From Devosia lacusdianchii (lineage in GTDB: Bacteria; Pseudomonadota; Alphaproteobacteria; Rhizobiales; Devosiaceae): a DNA stretch of 64,000 nt. The stretch is taken from the NCBI RefSeq assembly GCF_022429625.1, contig NZ_CP092483.1, positions 2,170,001 to 2,234,000 on the forward strand, given 5' to 3'. A program made the translations under genes and the position numbers. The notes beneath the pieces were generated by a model that had not been told where the DNA came from, searched no databases, and was given only the letters and a program-made list of their open reading frames with translations. Shown here one piece after another: positions 1-9,107 of this stretch; within the stretch, counting starts at the first letter, position 1; every line of letters starts with the position of its first letter.

Positions 1-852
1 GACGATGCCGTGGCGATCCTTTTCGCCCTGGGCTCCGGCCGGTTTGATATTCTCGGCCTGACGACTGTGGCCGGCAATATCGGGCTGGAGCGGAGCACAC
101 GCAACGCCGGCGGCTTGCTCGCCCTGGCGGGACGCGGCGATATTCCCGTCATCGCCGGCGCCGCCGAGGCCATGCTGCGGACCAATATCGACGCGCTGGT
201 CGTCCACGGCAGCGATGGCCTGCGCGGCGTCACCCTTCCCGATCCGGTCTCGCCGGCCAAGGACGACGCCGTCACCTGGCTCGCCGACACCTTGCGCAGT
301 GCCCCGATCGGCTCGATCGACCTATTGGCGCTGGGACCACTGACCAACATCGGCAAGCTGATCAATGACCACCCCGACGCGGCGGCGCGAATCGGGCGTC
401 TCATCGCCATGGGGGGCGCCATCAACGAGCCGGGCAATGCCGGCCCGGCGTCCGAATTCAATTTCGCCAGCGATCCCGAGGCCACCGCGATCGTTTTCCG
501 TGCCGCCCTCAAGACCACGATCATCCCGCTGGACGTAACGAGGCGGTTACGGGCGGACGTTGCTTACGTTGACGGACTGCGCGGGACGCTATTGGGCGAC
601 ACGGCGGCCGACCTGCTCATCGCCTACATGACGGACGGCAAGGTGAGCCGCCCGCTGCATGACCCATGCGTCATGCTGCTCGCCCTGGCGCCGGACCTGT
701 TCGACATCGAGATGCACCGCCTGTCAGTGGACCTGCGCGATGGTCCCGACGCGGGCACCCTGACTAAGCGTGAAGCCGGCCAGCCCGTGGCCATCGCCAT
801 GCGGGTACAAGCCCAACGCGCGCTCGACCTTTTGGCCAGCGGCTTCCGCTAG
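1..852 (+). CDS. Nucleoside hydrolase (IunH family), 5' end outside window
   Basis: Inosine/uridine-preferring nucleoside hydrolase family, which cleaves ribonucleosides to base and ribose. The reading frame is open from base 1, and the first visible residues DDAVAILFAL match the conserved calcium-binding N-terminus (usually DxDxxxDDA), so the true start lies upstream of the window. Further family signatures are the central AMGGAINEPGNAGPASEFNF stretch with the following DPEA, and the C-terminal HDPC that supplies a late metal or ribose ligand. Its stop codon overlaps the stop of the convergent M20 gene in the tetranucleotide at 849-852. A phosphoribosyltransferase lies 1.2 kb downstream, so a nucleoside or base salvage role is plausible. 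Substrate preference cannot be read from the sequence. Confidence 0.9.
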   Translation, partial: DDAVAILFALGSGRFDILGLTTVAGNIGLERSTRNAGGLLALAGRGDIPVIAGAAEAMLRTNIDALVVHGSDGLRGVTLPDPVSPAKDDAVTWLADTLRSAPIGSIDLLALGPLTNIGKLINDHPDAAARIGRLIAMGGAINEPGNAGPASEFNFASDPEATAIVFRAALKTTIIPLDVTRRLRADVAYVDGLRGTLLGDTAADLLIAYMTDGKVSRPLHDPCVMLLALAPDLFDIEMHRLSVDLRDGPDAGTLTKREAGQPVAIAMRVQAQRALDLLASGFR

Positions 853-2015
853 CGCAGCTGCTGCTCGACCAGCGCTGTCCAGTAGCGCGCGCCGGTGACA
901 ATAGCCGCGTCATTGAAGTCGTAGCGGGAGTTGTGGTGCAGCGCGCCATCCACGGCCGGCCCATTGCCAAGCCAGACATAGCATCCCGGCACCCGCGAAC
1001 TGAATTCGGCAAAGTCATCGCCTGCCGTCGAGGGCGGGAAATCGGTGATCACCGACCGACCGGTCACGCTATGCGCCGCTGCCAATGCGGCCGCGGTGGC
1101 GGTGGCGTCGTTTATGACAGGCGAAATACGGCGGCTGAAGGCATAGCTGTTGGTTATCCCGAATGTCGTCCCAACGCCCTCTGCCAATGCTCCGATCTCG
1201 GCTTCGAGCTGGTCGCGCACCGCAGATGAATAGGCCCGGGCCGTTCCGCCAATCCGAACGTCGTCCGGAATGACATTGAGCGCCCGAAAGTCACCCCCGG
1301 AAATCGCACAAGCGCTGACGACAGCGGGCTGCAGCGGATCGACCCGGCGCGCGACGATCGTGTGAACCGCCGTCAGAAAGTGCGCGGCCGCCGTCATCGA
1401 ATCCCGTCCAAGATGTGGCTTGGCGCCATGAGTGCCGACCCCGTAGAAGATCACCTCCCAACTATCCGATGACGCGAGTTGCGGACCCGCGACCACGGCC
1501 ATCTCATCGGTGGCAAGGCCGGGCATGTTGTGGAGGCCATAGACAGCGTCCACCGGAAAGCGGTCGAAAAATCCGTCGCCGACCATGGCTTTCGCCCCGC
1601 CCCGTCCCTCTTCCGCTGGCTGGAAAACGAAATGCACCGTCCCGGAAAAGTCCCGTGTTCGCGCCAGGTGGCGCGCTGCTGCCAACAGCATCACCGTATG
1701 TCCATCGTGACCGCAGGCATGCATCGTGTTCGGTATGGTCGACTTGTAGGCGGCATCGCCCTGCTCGGGCATGGCCAGCGCATCCATATCCGCCCGCAAT
1801 GCGATCGCGCGCGCGCCATCCCCTACACGCAGGCTGCCCACCACCCCAGTTTTGCCCACGCCTCGCGTGACTGCAATACCGGCCTCTTCGAGTTGGCGGA
1901 CGACAATGTCGCTGGTGCGAAATTCCTCGAAGCCCAGTTCTGGATGTGCATGCAGATCGCGGCGCAATGCAATCATCGCTTCCAGCTCGAACGGGTCGTT
2001 GTCTCCATGGGGCAT
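849..2015 (-). CDS. M20 family amidohydrolase (hippurate hydrolase-like)
   Basis: Zinc-dependent M20D-type amidohydrolase of 388 residues, a normal length for HipO/IAA-amino acid hydrolase relatives that remove acyl groups from N-acyl amino acids. Visible signatures: RRDLHAHPELGFEE near the N-terminus, RADMDALAM (metal region), MHACGHDGHT with the paired His and Cys ligands, VFQPAEEGRGGA with the catalytic Glu, GLHNMPGL, and the dimerisation domain with GTHGAKPH. The closing HHNSRYDFND contains the last metal His. The enzyme has no signal peptide, so it is cytoplasmic. It is divergent from the phosphoribosyltransferase gene and convergent with the nucleoside hydrolase. The exact acyl substrate is unknown. 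Confidence 0.9.
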   Translation of the reverse strand: MPHGDNDPFELEAMIALRRDLHAHPELGFEEFRTSDIVVRQLEEAGIAVTRGVGKTGVVGSLRVGDGARAIALRADMDALAMPEQGDAAYKSTIPNTMHACGHDGHTVMLLAAARHLARTRDFSGTVHFVFQPAEEGRGGAKAMVGDGFFDRFPVDAVYGLHNMPGLATDEMAVVAGPQLASSDSWEVIFYGVGTHGAKPHLGRDSMTAAAHFLTAVHTIVARRVDPLQPAVVSACAISGGDFRALNVIPDDVRIGGTARAYSSAVRDQLEAEIGALAEGVGTTFGITNSYAFSRRISPVINDATATAAALAAAHSVTGRSVITDFPPSTAGDDFAEFSSRVPGCYVWLGNGPAVDGALHHNSRYDFNDAAIVTGARYWTALVEQQLR

Positions 2016-2092
2016 CGGTTGCTAAGCTCTTGAAAATCCACGTTGCGGCAACATCCATCATTTGCCGCCCACCAGCAAGGAAGCAGTACCCT

Positions 2093-2779
2093 TTGTCTTT
2101 CGAGCCGCATCAATTCTGGCAAAGCTTCGCTGCCCCCGGCACCTATGAGATCACCCCGGACGCCGGCTATCGGGACGGCTTGCCAGTCAGCTTGCGTGAC
2201 GGCTCGCAGCTGCTGCTGCCGATCAGGGTCCTCCCCGGCGATGGCAATTCAGCCGTTGCGTCGCTAATCATCAATCAGGCCAGCTTTGCGGTCGAGGATG
2301 GGCTATCCCAAGCGCTGGCTGACCTGCTCTCCCCCTACAACCCCGCGGTGATCATCGGCGTGCCGACCCTGGGCTTGCCCTTGGCCAACAATGTGGCCCG
2401 ACGGCTTGGTCATGGACGCATGGTGGCGTTGGGAACCTCGCGCAAGTTCTGGTATCGCGACGACCTGTCGGCGCCGCTGTCATCCATCACCAGTCCAACC
2501 CACCAGAAGACGATATTCCTCGACCCCCGCTCGCTGCCATTGCTGACCGGCCGGCGCGTCGCCGTCATCGATGATGTGATCAGTTCGGGTACCTCGATGG
2601 TCGCAGTGCTTGGTCTGCTCGCTCAGGCGGACATCGAGCCGGTCGCTGTCGGCGCGGCCATGTTGCAGGGAACGCGCTGGCACCAGCCGCTTGCCGGCTG
2701 GCGGGATCGCATCCTCGCACCACTGAGCTCGCCGCGTTTGCGAAAGATGGAGAATGGTGCCTGGGCGCCTAACGATTGA
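2093..2779 (+). CDS. Phosphoribosyltransferase-like protein
   Basis: Type I phosphoribosyltransferase fold, recognised from the PRPP-binding loop RVAVIDDVISSGTSM (residues about 160-175) and the upstream hydrophobic strand VIIGVPTLGLPLAN. I chose a TTG start at 2093 because an AAGGA ribosome binding site ends about ten bases before it, and because longer readings would run into the divergent M20 gene. The product is then 228 residues. It is related to the adenine or xanthine phosphoribosyltransferase group, but the base-specificity hood is not diagnostic. The nearby nucleoside hydrolase would release free base, so base salvage is a reasonable inference. Its 3' end overlaps the convergent MBL gene by 11 bases. 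Confidence 0.75.
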   Translation: MSFEPHQFWQSFAAPGTYEITPDAGYRDGLPVSLRDGSQLLLPIRVLPGDGNSAVASLIINQASFAVEDGLSQALADLLSPYNPAVIIGVPTLGLPLANNVARRLGHGRMVALGTSRKFWYRDDLSAPLSSITSPTHQKTIFLDPRSLPLLTGRRVAVIDDVISSGTSMVAVLGLLAQADIEPVAVGAAMLQGTRWHQPLAGWRDRILAPLSSPRLRKMENGAWAPND

Positions 2780-3605
2780 GAATTTCGCCGGTCTGCACGT
2801 CAATCCGCATTCCGTCGAAAGCCGGGGTCACATTGCCAGGCGTCTCCGCCTCGGTGCGCACATAGTCGAGATCGATATGCATGTTGGTGAGCACCGCCTG
2901 CTTCGGCGAGAAGCGCTCGATCCAGTTCAGCGTCTCCGGAAGGCTCAGGTGGCTTGGATGCGGCGTCGGTCGCAAGGCGTCGATAATCCAGAGGTCCAGA
3001 CCAGAGATCGCCGGGTATGACGCCTCGGGGAACCCCGACAGATCGCAGGAATAGGCAACATTGCCGACCCGGAAGCCAAGCGAGCGGATATTGCCGTGCT
3101 CCTGGTCAAACACAGTAACGGTCAACAGACCGCCGGGGCCGTCGACCTCGAGCACGTCGCCCGCAACAATCTCGTGGGCGTTGAGTATCGGCGGATAGTC
3201 GCTACCCTTGGGCGCCTCGAAGCAATAGCGAAAAGCCTCCCGGACGCGGTGCCCGGTCTCGGCCGAGAAATAGACATCCACCCGCCTGCGATTATGCAGC
3301 GCCAGGACGCGCAAATCGTCGATGCCATGCGTATGGTCCGCATGCTCATGCGTGTAGAGCACTGCGTCGACGCGATCGACTTCCGCAGCAAGCATTTGCT
3401 CGCGCAGGTCGCAGCCAGTATCGATGACGATGCGCGTCGGGCCTTCGCTACCGTCGCTCCAGCCCTCGATCAGCAGCGAACACCGCAGGCGGCGGTTGCG
3501 TGGCTCGCTGGGGTCACAATTGCCCCAGACATTGCCAATGCGCGGCACGCCGCCCGACGAACCGCAGCCCAATATGGTCGCAACGATCCGCTGGGCCGCA
3601 GGCAT
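2769..3605 (-). CDS. MBL-fold metal hydrolase (PhnP-like)
   Basis: Metallo-beta-lactamase fold protein of 278 residues. The N-terminus reads ILGCGSSGGVPRIG, which is typical of the phosphoribosyl cyclic phosphodiesterase/PhnP and RNase Z-like subgroup. The metal site motif is YTHEHADHTHGIDDL (HxHxDH). Later His and Asp ligands are seen in SLGFRVGNVAYSCDLSGFPE and near LTNMHIDLDY. It is the last gene of the tmk-holB-metG-tatD series, starting three bases after tatD. No phosphonate genes are nearby, so the PhnP reaction itself is not implied. It probably acts on a cyclic phosphodiester or related nucleotide, but the substrate is unproven. Confidence 0.88.
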   Translation of the reverse strand: MPAAQRIVATILGCGSSGGVPRIGNVWGNCDPSEPRNRRLRCSLLIEGWSDGSEGPTRIVIDTGCDLREQMLAAEVDRVDAVLYTHEHADHTHGIDDLRVLALHNRRRVDVYFSAETGHRVREAFRYCFEAPKGSDYPPILNAHEIVAGDVLEVDGPGGLLTVTVFDQEHGNIRSLGFRVGNVAYSCDLSGFPEASYPAISGLDLWIIDALRPTPHPSHLSLPETLNWIERFSPKQAVLTNMHIDLDYVRTEAETPGNVTPAFDGMRIDVQTGEILNR

Positions 3606-3608
3606 GGT

Positions 3609-4388
3609 TCAAGCCAACCCCGTTTTCGAGAACAGCCTCGCGAAGTTCGCCGTAGTCTCCTGCCCAAGCTGCTCAAGGCTGAGGCCGCGCAGTTCGGCAA
3701 CCTTCTCGGCCGTATAGCGGACGAAACTGGGTTCATTGGACTGGCCGCGATGCGGGATGGGCGCAAGATAGGGCGCATCGGTTTCGACCAGATAGCGATC
3801 GCCCGGAACAAACTTGGCAACATCCTGTATTTCCTGGGCATTTTTGAAAGTGACAATGCCTGAGAACGAGATGTAGCCGCCCAAGTCGAGCGCCGTGCGC
3901 GCCAAGCTTTCGCCGGCGGTGAAGCAGTGCAGAACAAACGGGAAGCTGCCCTGGCCGCTCTCCTCCACCAGGATCGCAGCCATGTCGTCGTCGCATTTGC
4001 GGCTGTGGATAACCAGGGGAAGACCGGTGATCCGCGATGCGGCGATGTGGCGGCGCAGACCCGTCGCCTGCGCCTCGCGCGGAGCGTTGTCGTAGAAATA
4101 GTCGAGGCCAGCTTCGCCGATGGCAACGCAGCGTGGATGGGCCGAAAGCCGGACCAGGTCGTCGGTCTGGATGTGCAATTCCTGGTCGGCATGGTGCGGA
4201 TGCGTGCCAACCGAGCACCAGACGTTCGTAAAACGTTCCGCGATGGCGGCGTATGTGGAAAACTTCTCCACATGTGTGGATATCGTCACCATGCCGGTCA
4301 CGCCAACCGCCGCTGCGCGCGCCATGACACCATCGATGTCGTTGGCAAGCGCCTCGAAATCGAGGTGGCAGTGGCTGTCGATCAGCAT
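3609..4388 (-). CDS. tatD: TatD family metal-dependent hydrolase (DNase)
   Basis: TatD-type TIM-barrel hydrolase of 259 residues, a family with 3'-5' exonuclease or endonuclease activity on DNA and sometimes D-tyrosyl-tRNA. The motifs appear in order: MLIDSHCHLDFE (first metal site HxH), GEAGLDYF (bridging Glu), LVIHSRKCDDD (His), FVLHCFTAG (His), and ETDAPYLAPIPHRGQ (Asp, plus the family-typical Pro-His-Arg). All metal ligands are present. The start codon lies two bases after the metG stop, so the gene is almost certainly cotranscribed and probably translationally coupled with it. This metG-tatD order is common in alphaproteobacteria. Confidence 0.92.
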   Translation of the reverse strand: MLIDSHCHLDFEALANDIDGVMARAAAVGVTGMVTISTHVEKFSTYAAIAERFTNVWCSVGTHPHHADQELHIQTDDLVRLSAHPRCVAIGEAGLDYFYDNAPREAQATGLRRHIAASRITGLPLVIHSRKCDDDMAAILVEESGQGSFPFVLHCFTAGESLARTALDLGGYISFSGIVTFKNAQEIQDVAKFVPGDRYLVETDAPYLAPIPHRGQSNEPSFVRYTAEKVAELRGLSLEQLGQETTANFARLFSKTGLA

Positions 4389-4390
4389 GG

Positions 4391-5941
4391 CTATTCGGCC
4401 TTGCGTTCGAGGCGGGCGAAGACGCCTTGCGGCACCGGAAGCTCGGTGCCTGCTGCCAGCATGCCTGGGGCTTTGCTGTCAGCAAGCTGGCGGTTTTCTT
4501 GCGGAACCGCGAGCTGGTCGAGCAATCGAGCCGCCGACGCGGGCACGAAAGCCAGCATGGGAATGGTCAGGCGACGAACCGTATCGGCCGTAACGTAGAG
4601 TACGGTCGCCATGCGGTCCGGATCGGTCTTCTTCAGCGCCCAGGGTTCCTGAGCGGCAAAGTAGTTGTTAGCCGAGCTCAGCGCCGCGATGAGCGCGCCG
4701 GTCGCTTCATGGACGAGCTGCTCGTCCATGGCCCTTTGCGCGGCATCGATGGCCTCACCCACCTCGGCAATGATCGCCTGATCGGCTTCGGTCAGCGGGC
4801 CGGGCTGCGGCACCTTACCGTCGCAGTTCTTGTTGATCATCGACAGCGAGCGCTGCGCCAGATTGCCGAGATTGTTGGCGAGATCAGCGTTGACGCGCAG
4901 CACCAGCTTGTCGTTGCTGTAATCGCCGTCCTGCCCGAACGAAACCTCGCGCAGGAAGAAGTAGCGTACGGCATCGACGCCGAACTCATCGACCAGCTCA
5001 AACGGATCGATGACATTGCCGAGCGACTTGCTCATCTTCTGGCCGTCGACCGTCAGGAAGCCATGCGCGAACACGCGATGCTGCACCTCGATGCCGGCGC
5101 TCATCAGGAAGGCAGGCCAGTAGACGGTGTGAAAGCGGATGATGTCCTTGCCGATGACATGCAGGTCAGCCGGCCAGAACTTGCGGAACAGCTCGCTTGC
5201 TTCATCCGGAAAGCCGACGCCGGTGATGTAATTGGTGAGCGCGTCGACCCACACATACATGACGTGGCCGGGCGCGCCGGGAACCCGAATGCCCCAATCG
5301 AACGTGGTGCGCGAGATCGAGAGATCCTGCAGGCCGCCCTTCACGAACGAGATGATCTCGTTGCGGCGTTCCTTGGGGGCGATGAAGTCGGGATTGGACT
5401 CGTAGAGATCGAGCAGCTTCTGCTGATAGGCGGACAAACGGAAGAAGTAGGTCGGCTCTTCGACCCAGCTCACCTCGGCGCCTGACGGCGCAAACTTCTT
5501 GCCGTCCTTATCCGTCAGCTCGTCTTCATCGAAATAGGCCTCGTCGCGGACGGAGTACCAGCCCTTGTAGGTCGACTGGAAGATGTCGCCATTGTTGCTG
5601 GCGGCCATCTTCTTCCAGATCGCCTGGCTGGCCTCATGGTGGCGCTGCTCGGTCGTCCGGATGAAGTCGTCGTTGGAAATGTTGAGCGCATCCGCCAGGC
5701 GACGAAACTCGGCCGAGTTCTTGTCGGCCAGTTCGCGCGGGGTCACGCCTTGCGCGGCGGCCGTCTGCACCATCTTGATGCCGTGCTCGTCGGTGCCGGT
5801 CAGGAAGTACACTTCCTTGCCTTCAAGCCGCTTGAACCGGGCGATAGCGTCGGTCGCGATCATCTCATAGGCGTGCCCGATATGAGGCGCGCCATTGGGA
5901 TAGGAGATCGCGGTCGTCACGTAGAAGGGCTTGTCGGTCAT
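4391..5941 (-). CDS. metG: Methionyl-tRNA synthetase
   Basis: Class I aminoacyl-tRNA synthetase that charges tRNA-Met, 516 residues. The HIGH signature is at residues about 14-24 ([12 protein letters not shown]) and the KMSKS loop reads [13 protein letters not shown] near residue 305. The enzyme is of the short bacterial form. No C-terminal EMAP-like tRNA-binding domain follows the anticodon-binding helical domain, which is usual for alphaproteobacteria. Its ATG overlaps the holB stop codon (ATGA), which indicates translational coupling inside the tmk-holB-metG-tatD-MBL operon. Confidence 0.97.
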   Translation of the reverse strand: MTDKPFYVTTAISYPNGAPHIGHAYEMIATDAIARFKRLEGKEVYFLTGTDEHGIKMVQTAAAQGVTPRELADKNSAEFRRLADALNISNDDFIRTTEQRHHEASQAIWKKMAASNNGDIFQSTYKGWYSVRDEAYFDEDELTDKDGKKFAPSGAEVSWVEEPTYFFRLSAYQQKLLDLYESNPDFIAPKERRNEIISFVKGGLQDLSISRTTFDWGIRVPGAPGHVMYVWVDALTNYITGVGFPDEASELFRKFWPADLHVIGKDIIRFHTVYWPAFLMSAGIEVQHRVFAHGFLTVDGQKMSKSLGNVIDPFELVDEFGVDAVRYFFLREVSFGQDGDYSNDKLVLRVNADLANNLGNLAQRSLSMINKNCDGKVPQPGPLTEADQAIIAEVGEAIDAAQRAMDEQLVHEATGALIAALSSANNYFAAQEPWALKKTDPDRMATVLYVTADTVRRLTIPMLAFVPASAARLLDQLAVPQENRQLADSKAPGMLAAGTELPVPQGVFARLERKAE

Positions 5942-6966
5942 TGGAACTCGGCAGGAGCTGGGGCGGTCGTCGAAACATGCTTCCTGATCGCGTCGAAAAT
6001 GGCGACGAGGGTCTGTTTCATGTCCAGATTGATGTCGTCAGCCTCCGCGAAGAGGGCGTGTGCCTTGTCCCATAGCTCGTTGGCGGAGGCAAGGCGCATC
6101 CGATTGCCCCCCTGCATGGCGGCATTGCGGGCCTCGTCGGCCATCCAGTCGTCCAGCATTTCGCGCGCGAACGACAACTCGGTGCTCTGCGTATTGGCGC
6201 CCAGCACCTCCGCCAGTTGCAGCGCCGCCGCTGTCGAATGCTGTGCAGGATTGGACAGCCAGGCCTGCAGGGCGCCCAGTGCGGACTCGGGCTCCAGCGC
6301 CAGCGTCTCGAACGCGCGCCGTGGTCGTCCGCCAGCGAGCGCCACCGCCCGGTCCAGATCCGCATCAGTCAGCGCCGCGTCGTGTTCGGCCAGAACCGCG
6401 CGCACCAGTCCAGCCTCGATCGGCCGCAAGGCCAGGTTATGGCAACGCGACTTGATGGTTGGCAATAACTGTCCCGGCCGATGCGAAATCAACAGGAATG
6501 TGGTGTCGGCGGGCGGCTCTTCGAGCGTCTTCAGCAGCGCATTGGCGGCCGAGGGATTGGCGTCGTCGATGCTGTCGATGACGGCAACACGGTGGCCGGC
6601 GCGTCCCCTGGTGTGATGCAAGGAATCGCGCACGTCGCGCACATCTTCAACGCGAATGACCGTGTAATAGCCCTTGCCGTCCTTCGGCCGCCGACGCAGC
6701 ACGAACAGGTTGGGATGCGACAGCGCACCGACCTGTTCCCCGACGCGGTGGCCGTCCTCGTCGCCGGTCGCGGTGAGGATGGCCGCAGCAATCTCGAAGG
6801 CGAAGGTTGCCTTGCCGATCCCTTGCGGACCATGCAGCAGGATCGCACCGGGCAAGCGCCGTTCCGCGACCTGACTCAAAATTGCGGCACGCGCCGCATC
6901 GTGCCCTCGCGCCCTCTGCCGGCGTTCCGGCAGCGCCACGTCCTCCAATGCGTCGGGATCGCTCAC
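5938..6966 (-). CDS. holB: DNA polymerase III subunit delta'
   Basis: Clamp-loader delta prime subunit, AAA+ family, 342 residues with the chosen start. The degenerate P-loop reads [12 protein letters not shown] near residue 45. The sensor region [18 protein letters not shown] is followed by [14 protein letters not shown], which carries the SRC motif of clamp-loader subunits. I chose the GTG at 6966, which overlaps the tmk stop as GTGA. An upstream alternative would extend 17 residues into tmk and adds nothing conserved. The Walker A lysine remains although delta prime is usually a non-hydrolysing stator. A cysteine zinc module is not obvious. Both ends are coupled (GTGA and ATGA), consistent with a tight operon. 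Confidence 0.93.
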   Translation of the reverse strand: MSDPDALEDVALPERRQRARGHDAARAAILSQVAERRLPGAILLHGPQGIGKATFAFEIAAAILTATGDEDGHRVGEQVGALSHPNLFVLRRRPKDGKGYYTVIRVEDVRDVRDSLHHTRGRAGHRVAVIDSIDDANPSAANALLKTLEEPPADTTFLLISHRPGQLLPTIKSRCHNLALRPIEAGLVRAVLAEHDAALTDADLDRAVALAGGRPRRAFETLALEPESALGALQAWLSNPAQHSTAAALQLAEVLGANTQSTELSFAREMLDDWMADEARNAAMQGGNRMRLASANELWDKAHALFAEADDINLDMKQTLVAIFDAIRKHVSTTAPAPAEFQ

Positions 6967-7658
6967 GCCTGTGAACCGCGCAGCAGCTCGGGAAAGCGCT
7001 GGCTCACCGCGCCCCAAATGGCGGCTTCAAGTGCGTCCTCGGACTGCGCCGCAGAAATGACCACGCAGCGATCCGGGTTTTCCTTGGCAATGGCCAGAAA
7101 GCCGTCCCGCAGCCGCTTGTGCCAGTCTATCTCTTCCTTCTCGAAGCGGTCGCCGGTCAAAGCCAGCCCATCCTCGACGGCGCGGGCCTCCACGCGCTTG
7201 AACGCGGCTTCGGGGTCCATATCGAGCACGATGGTCAGGTCGGGCGTATGCCCATCAAGCGCCAGTGTTTCGAGCGCAGAGATCAGCTTGTCGTCGACAC
7301 CGCCCGTCAGGCCCTGATAGGCGCGGGTCGAATCGTGAAAGCGGTCGGATAGCACCCAGACGCCATTGCGCAGATTTGGCGCGATGAGCTGATTGACGTG
7401 GTCGAGCCGCGCAGCGGCGAAAAGCACCGCTTCCGCCCCTGCCCCCCAGCTTTCGGAGCGCCCTTGCAGGATAAACGATCGGATAGCCTCGGCCCGCGGC
7501 GTGCCGCCCGGCTCGCGCGTGCGCACCGCCTCGATGGCGTGCCGCTGCAGGTTTTGCAGCAGCCGTTTCACCTGCGTAGACTTGCCGACGCCTTCACCAC
7601 CCTCAAAGGTTATGAAGCGGGCACGATTGGCTTTGGAAGTCGGTGCTTGCTGCAACAT
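6963..7658 (-). CDS. tmk: Thymidylate kinase
   Basis: dTMP kinase, which makes dTDP for DNA synthesis, 231 residues with the chosen start. The P-loop FEGGEGVGKSTQ comes about 15 residues in, followed by the DRFHDSTRAYQG substrate-binding motif and a LID region (EARAVEDGLALTGDRFEKEE). I chose the ATG at 7658, preceded by GGAAG. A longer in-frame start at 7706 would place the first codons inside a long extragenic palindrome and adds 16 unconserved residues. The gene is followed directly by holB (GTGA overlap). It is separated from the upstream carboxypeptidase gene by the palindrome region 7692-7795, so it may have its own promoter. Confidence 0.95.
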   Translation of the reverse strand: MLQQAPTSKANRARFITFEGGEGVGKSTQVKRLLQNLQRHAIEAVRTREPGGTPRAEAIRSFILQGRSESWGAGAEAVLFAAARLDHVNQLIAPNLRNGVWVLSDRFHDSTRAYQGLTGGVDDKLISALETLALDGHTPDLTIVLDMDPEAAFKRVEARAVEDGLALTGDRFEKEEIDWHKRLRDGFLAIAKENPDRCVVISAAQSEDALEAAIWGAVSQRFPELLRGSQA

Positions 7659-7691
7659 GTCTTCCGGCTCACTTGTTCCGATCGAACGACG

Positions 7692-7795
7692 CCCACCGGT
7701 CGTCACCCTCGGGCTTGACCCGAGGGCTATGCACTTGAGAAGCGCTCGTCAAGTAAAGAGCCCTCGGGTCAAGCCCTGACGTGACGGCCGGTGGG
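7692..7795. repeat. Long extragenic palindrome between the carboxypeptidase gene and tmk
   Basis: The two ends, CCCACCGGTCGTCAC at 7692-7706 and GTGACGGCCGGTGGG at 7781-7795, are reverse complements with one mismatch. The inner blocks CCCTCGGGCTTGACC and its near complement (7761 onward) continue the symmetry, and each half also contains a small internal hairpin (CCCTCGGG/CCCGAGGG). The overall form is a cruciform-capable element of about 104 bases. It lacks a T-tract on either strand, so it is more likely a dispersed extragenic palindrome than an intrinsic terminator. Confidence 0.75.
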
Positions 7796-7835
7796 AAAAA
7801 GCAGCGACGGCGAGGTAAGCAACCCACTCGCCATT

Positions 7836-7888
7836 CGGGCATAGCCTTCATGGCCTTTTCGCCTCAAATCGCTCCACTGCAGCGATTT
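7836..7888 (+). repeat. Intergenic hairpin element, copy A
   Basis: This 53-base segment matches 10317-10369 at 45 of 53 ungapped positions by hand alignment. It begins CGGGCATAGCC and ends in a hairpin with arms AAATCGCT (7866-7873) and AGCGATTT (7881-7888). It lies just beyond the stop of the carboxypeptidase gene. Against copy B, the paired positions 7871 and 7883 change from G-C to A-T together, which supports selection on the fold. Confidence 0.7.
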
Positions 7889-7903
7889 GCCCTACGGGAC
7901 GGC

Positions 7904-9049
7904 TCAAAGCCAGCCAAGAGCGAGCTGCTTCAGCGCGTCGGTAGCCTTGCGGACGATATCGCCTTCCTCCACCGTTTCGGCGGCAAAAAGCGGTGCGACC
8001 TGCACCAGTTGTTCATCGCAGAATACCCGGAGCTCTGCGACCTCGTCGCCCTGTGTCACCGGCGGCAACAGTGGCCCGGTATAGACGACCTGCGCATTGA
8101 GGCACTTGCGCGACCCTCTGGGCAGGTAGAGCGCAACCTCGCCATCACCGACCAGGCCAACGCTGCCGCTGACCCCGCCATAGACGTTGGCATAGGCAAC
8201 AACCGCACCATCCGGATAGGCCGCCACTCGCTCGAACGCGCGGGCGCCCCACGTAATGAGTTTGCGCCCCTCTTCTGTGCGCTCAGCCATGGAGGTAAGG
8301 CCATGGATTACCGCCACAAGACGTCGCCCGCCCTCATCCGTGGAAATCACCGACCCATAGCCAGCCGCCTCGGTATGCCCGGTCTTGAGGCCATCGACGC
8401 CGATGCCCAGTTCAACCAGCGAATTGCGGTTCGGCTGCTTGATGCCGTTCCACTCCATCTCGGGCTCTGAGAAGTAGTGATAGTATTCGGGGAACTCGCT
8501 GATGAGGTAGCGCGCCAGGTCGGCCAGGTCGCGGGCGGTCACAAACATGTCCGGGTCCGGCAGGCCCGTTGGGTTGGTGAAATGAGAATCGGTCAGCCCG
8601 AGCTCTTCGGCCAACTCGTTCATCATTGCCGCAAAGCTGCCCTCAGACCCCGCAATACCCTCGGCGAGCACGATGGCCGCGTCGTTGCCGGACTGGATGA
8701 TGACGGACCGGATCAGGTCCTCGACCTTGATCTTGGAGTTGAGCTCGGCAAACATCGTCGAGCCGCCCGATGATGCCCCGCCGGTGCGCCAGGCGTGTTC
8801 CGACACGAAGAACTCATCGGTCATCTTGACGCGTTCGCCGCGAATTTCGTTGAAGACCACGGCGATGGTCATCAGCTTGGCCATGCTGGCCGGCTCCATC
8901 GGCAGGTCGGCGTCCTTCTGGAAGATCACCGTGCCGGAGTCTTCGTCCATCAGAATGGCGAACTTGGCTTTCGTGTCGAATTCGGCCTGCGCAAATGCCG
9001 GTGAAGCAAGGGCTACAACAATCGCAGCGATCGACCAGAACCTTTTCAC
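7904..9049 (-). CDS. D-alanyl-D-alanine carboxypeptidase (penicillin-binding protein 5/6 type)
   Basis: Serine-type D,D-carboxypeptidase (S11 family) that trims pentapeptide stems in the periplasm, 381 residues. A clear Sec signal peptide covers residues 1 to about 21 (hydrophobic core, then FAQA). The catalytic triad of penicillin-binding motifs is complete: EPASMAKLMT (SxxK), QSGNDAAI (SxN) and GLKTGHTEAAGYG (KTG). The C-terminal beta-rich PBP5_C domain and a final amphipathic, Leu-rich stretch suit membrane-surface anchoring. It sits between rlpA and tmk, the usual Rhizobiales arrangement, and follows rlpA by 58 bases. Confidence 0.95.
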   Translation of the reverse strand: MKRFWSIAAIVVALASPAFAQAEFDTKAKFAILMDEDSGTVIFQKDADLPMEPASMAKLMTIAVVFNEIRGERVKMTDEFFVSEHAWRTGGASSGGSTMFAELNSKIKVEDLIRSVIIQSGNDAAIVLAEGIAGSEGSFAAMMNELAEELGLTDSHFTNPTGLPDPDMFVTARDLADLARYLISEFPEYYHYFSEPEMEWNGIKQPNRNSLVELGIGVDGLKTGHTEAAGYGSVISTDEGGRRLVAVIHGLTSMAERTEEGRKLITWGARAFERVAAYPDGAVVAYANVYGGVSGSVGLVGDGEVALYLPRGSRKCLNAQVVYTGPLLPPVTQGDEVAELRVFCDEQLVQVAPLFAAETVEEGDIVRKATDALKQLALGWL

Positions 9050-9107
9050 AATCTTGCCTTTGGCGTTGTTTGTGTTCGCCTATGCGTCAGCCAAATCCCG
9101 TGAAACT

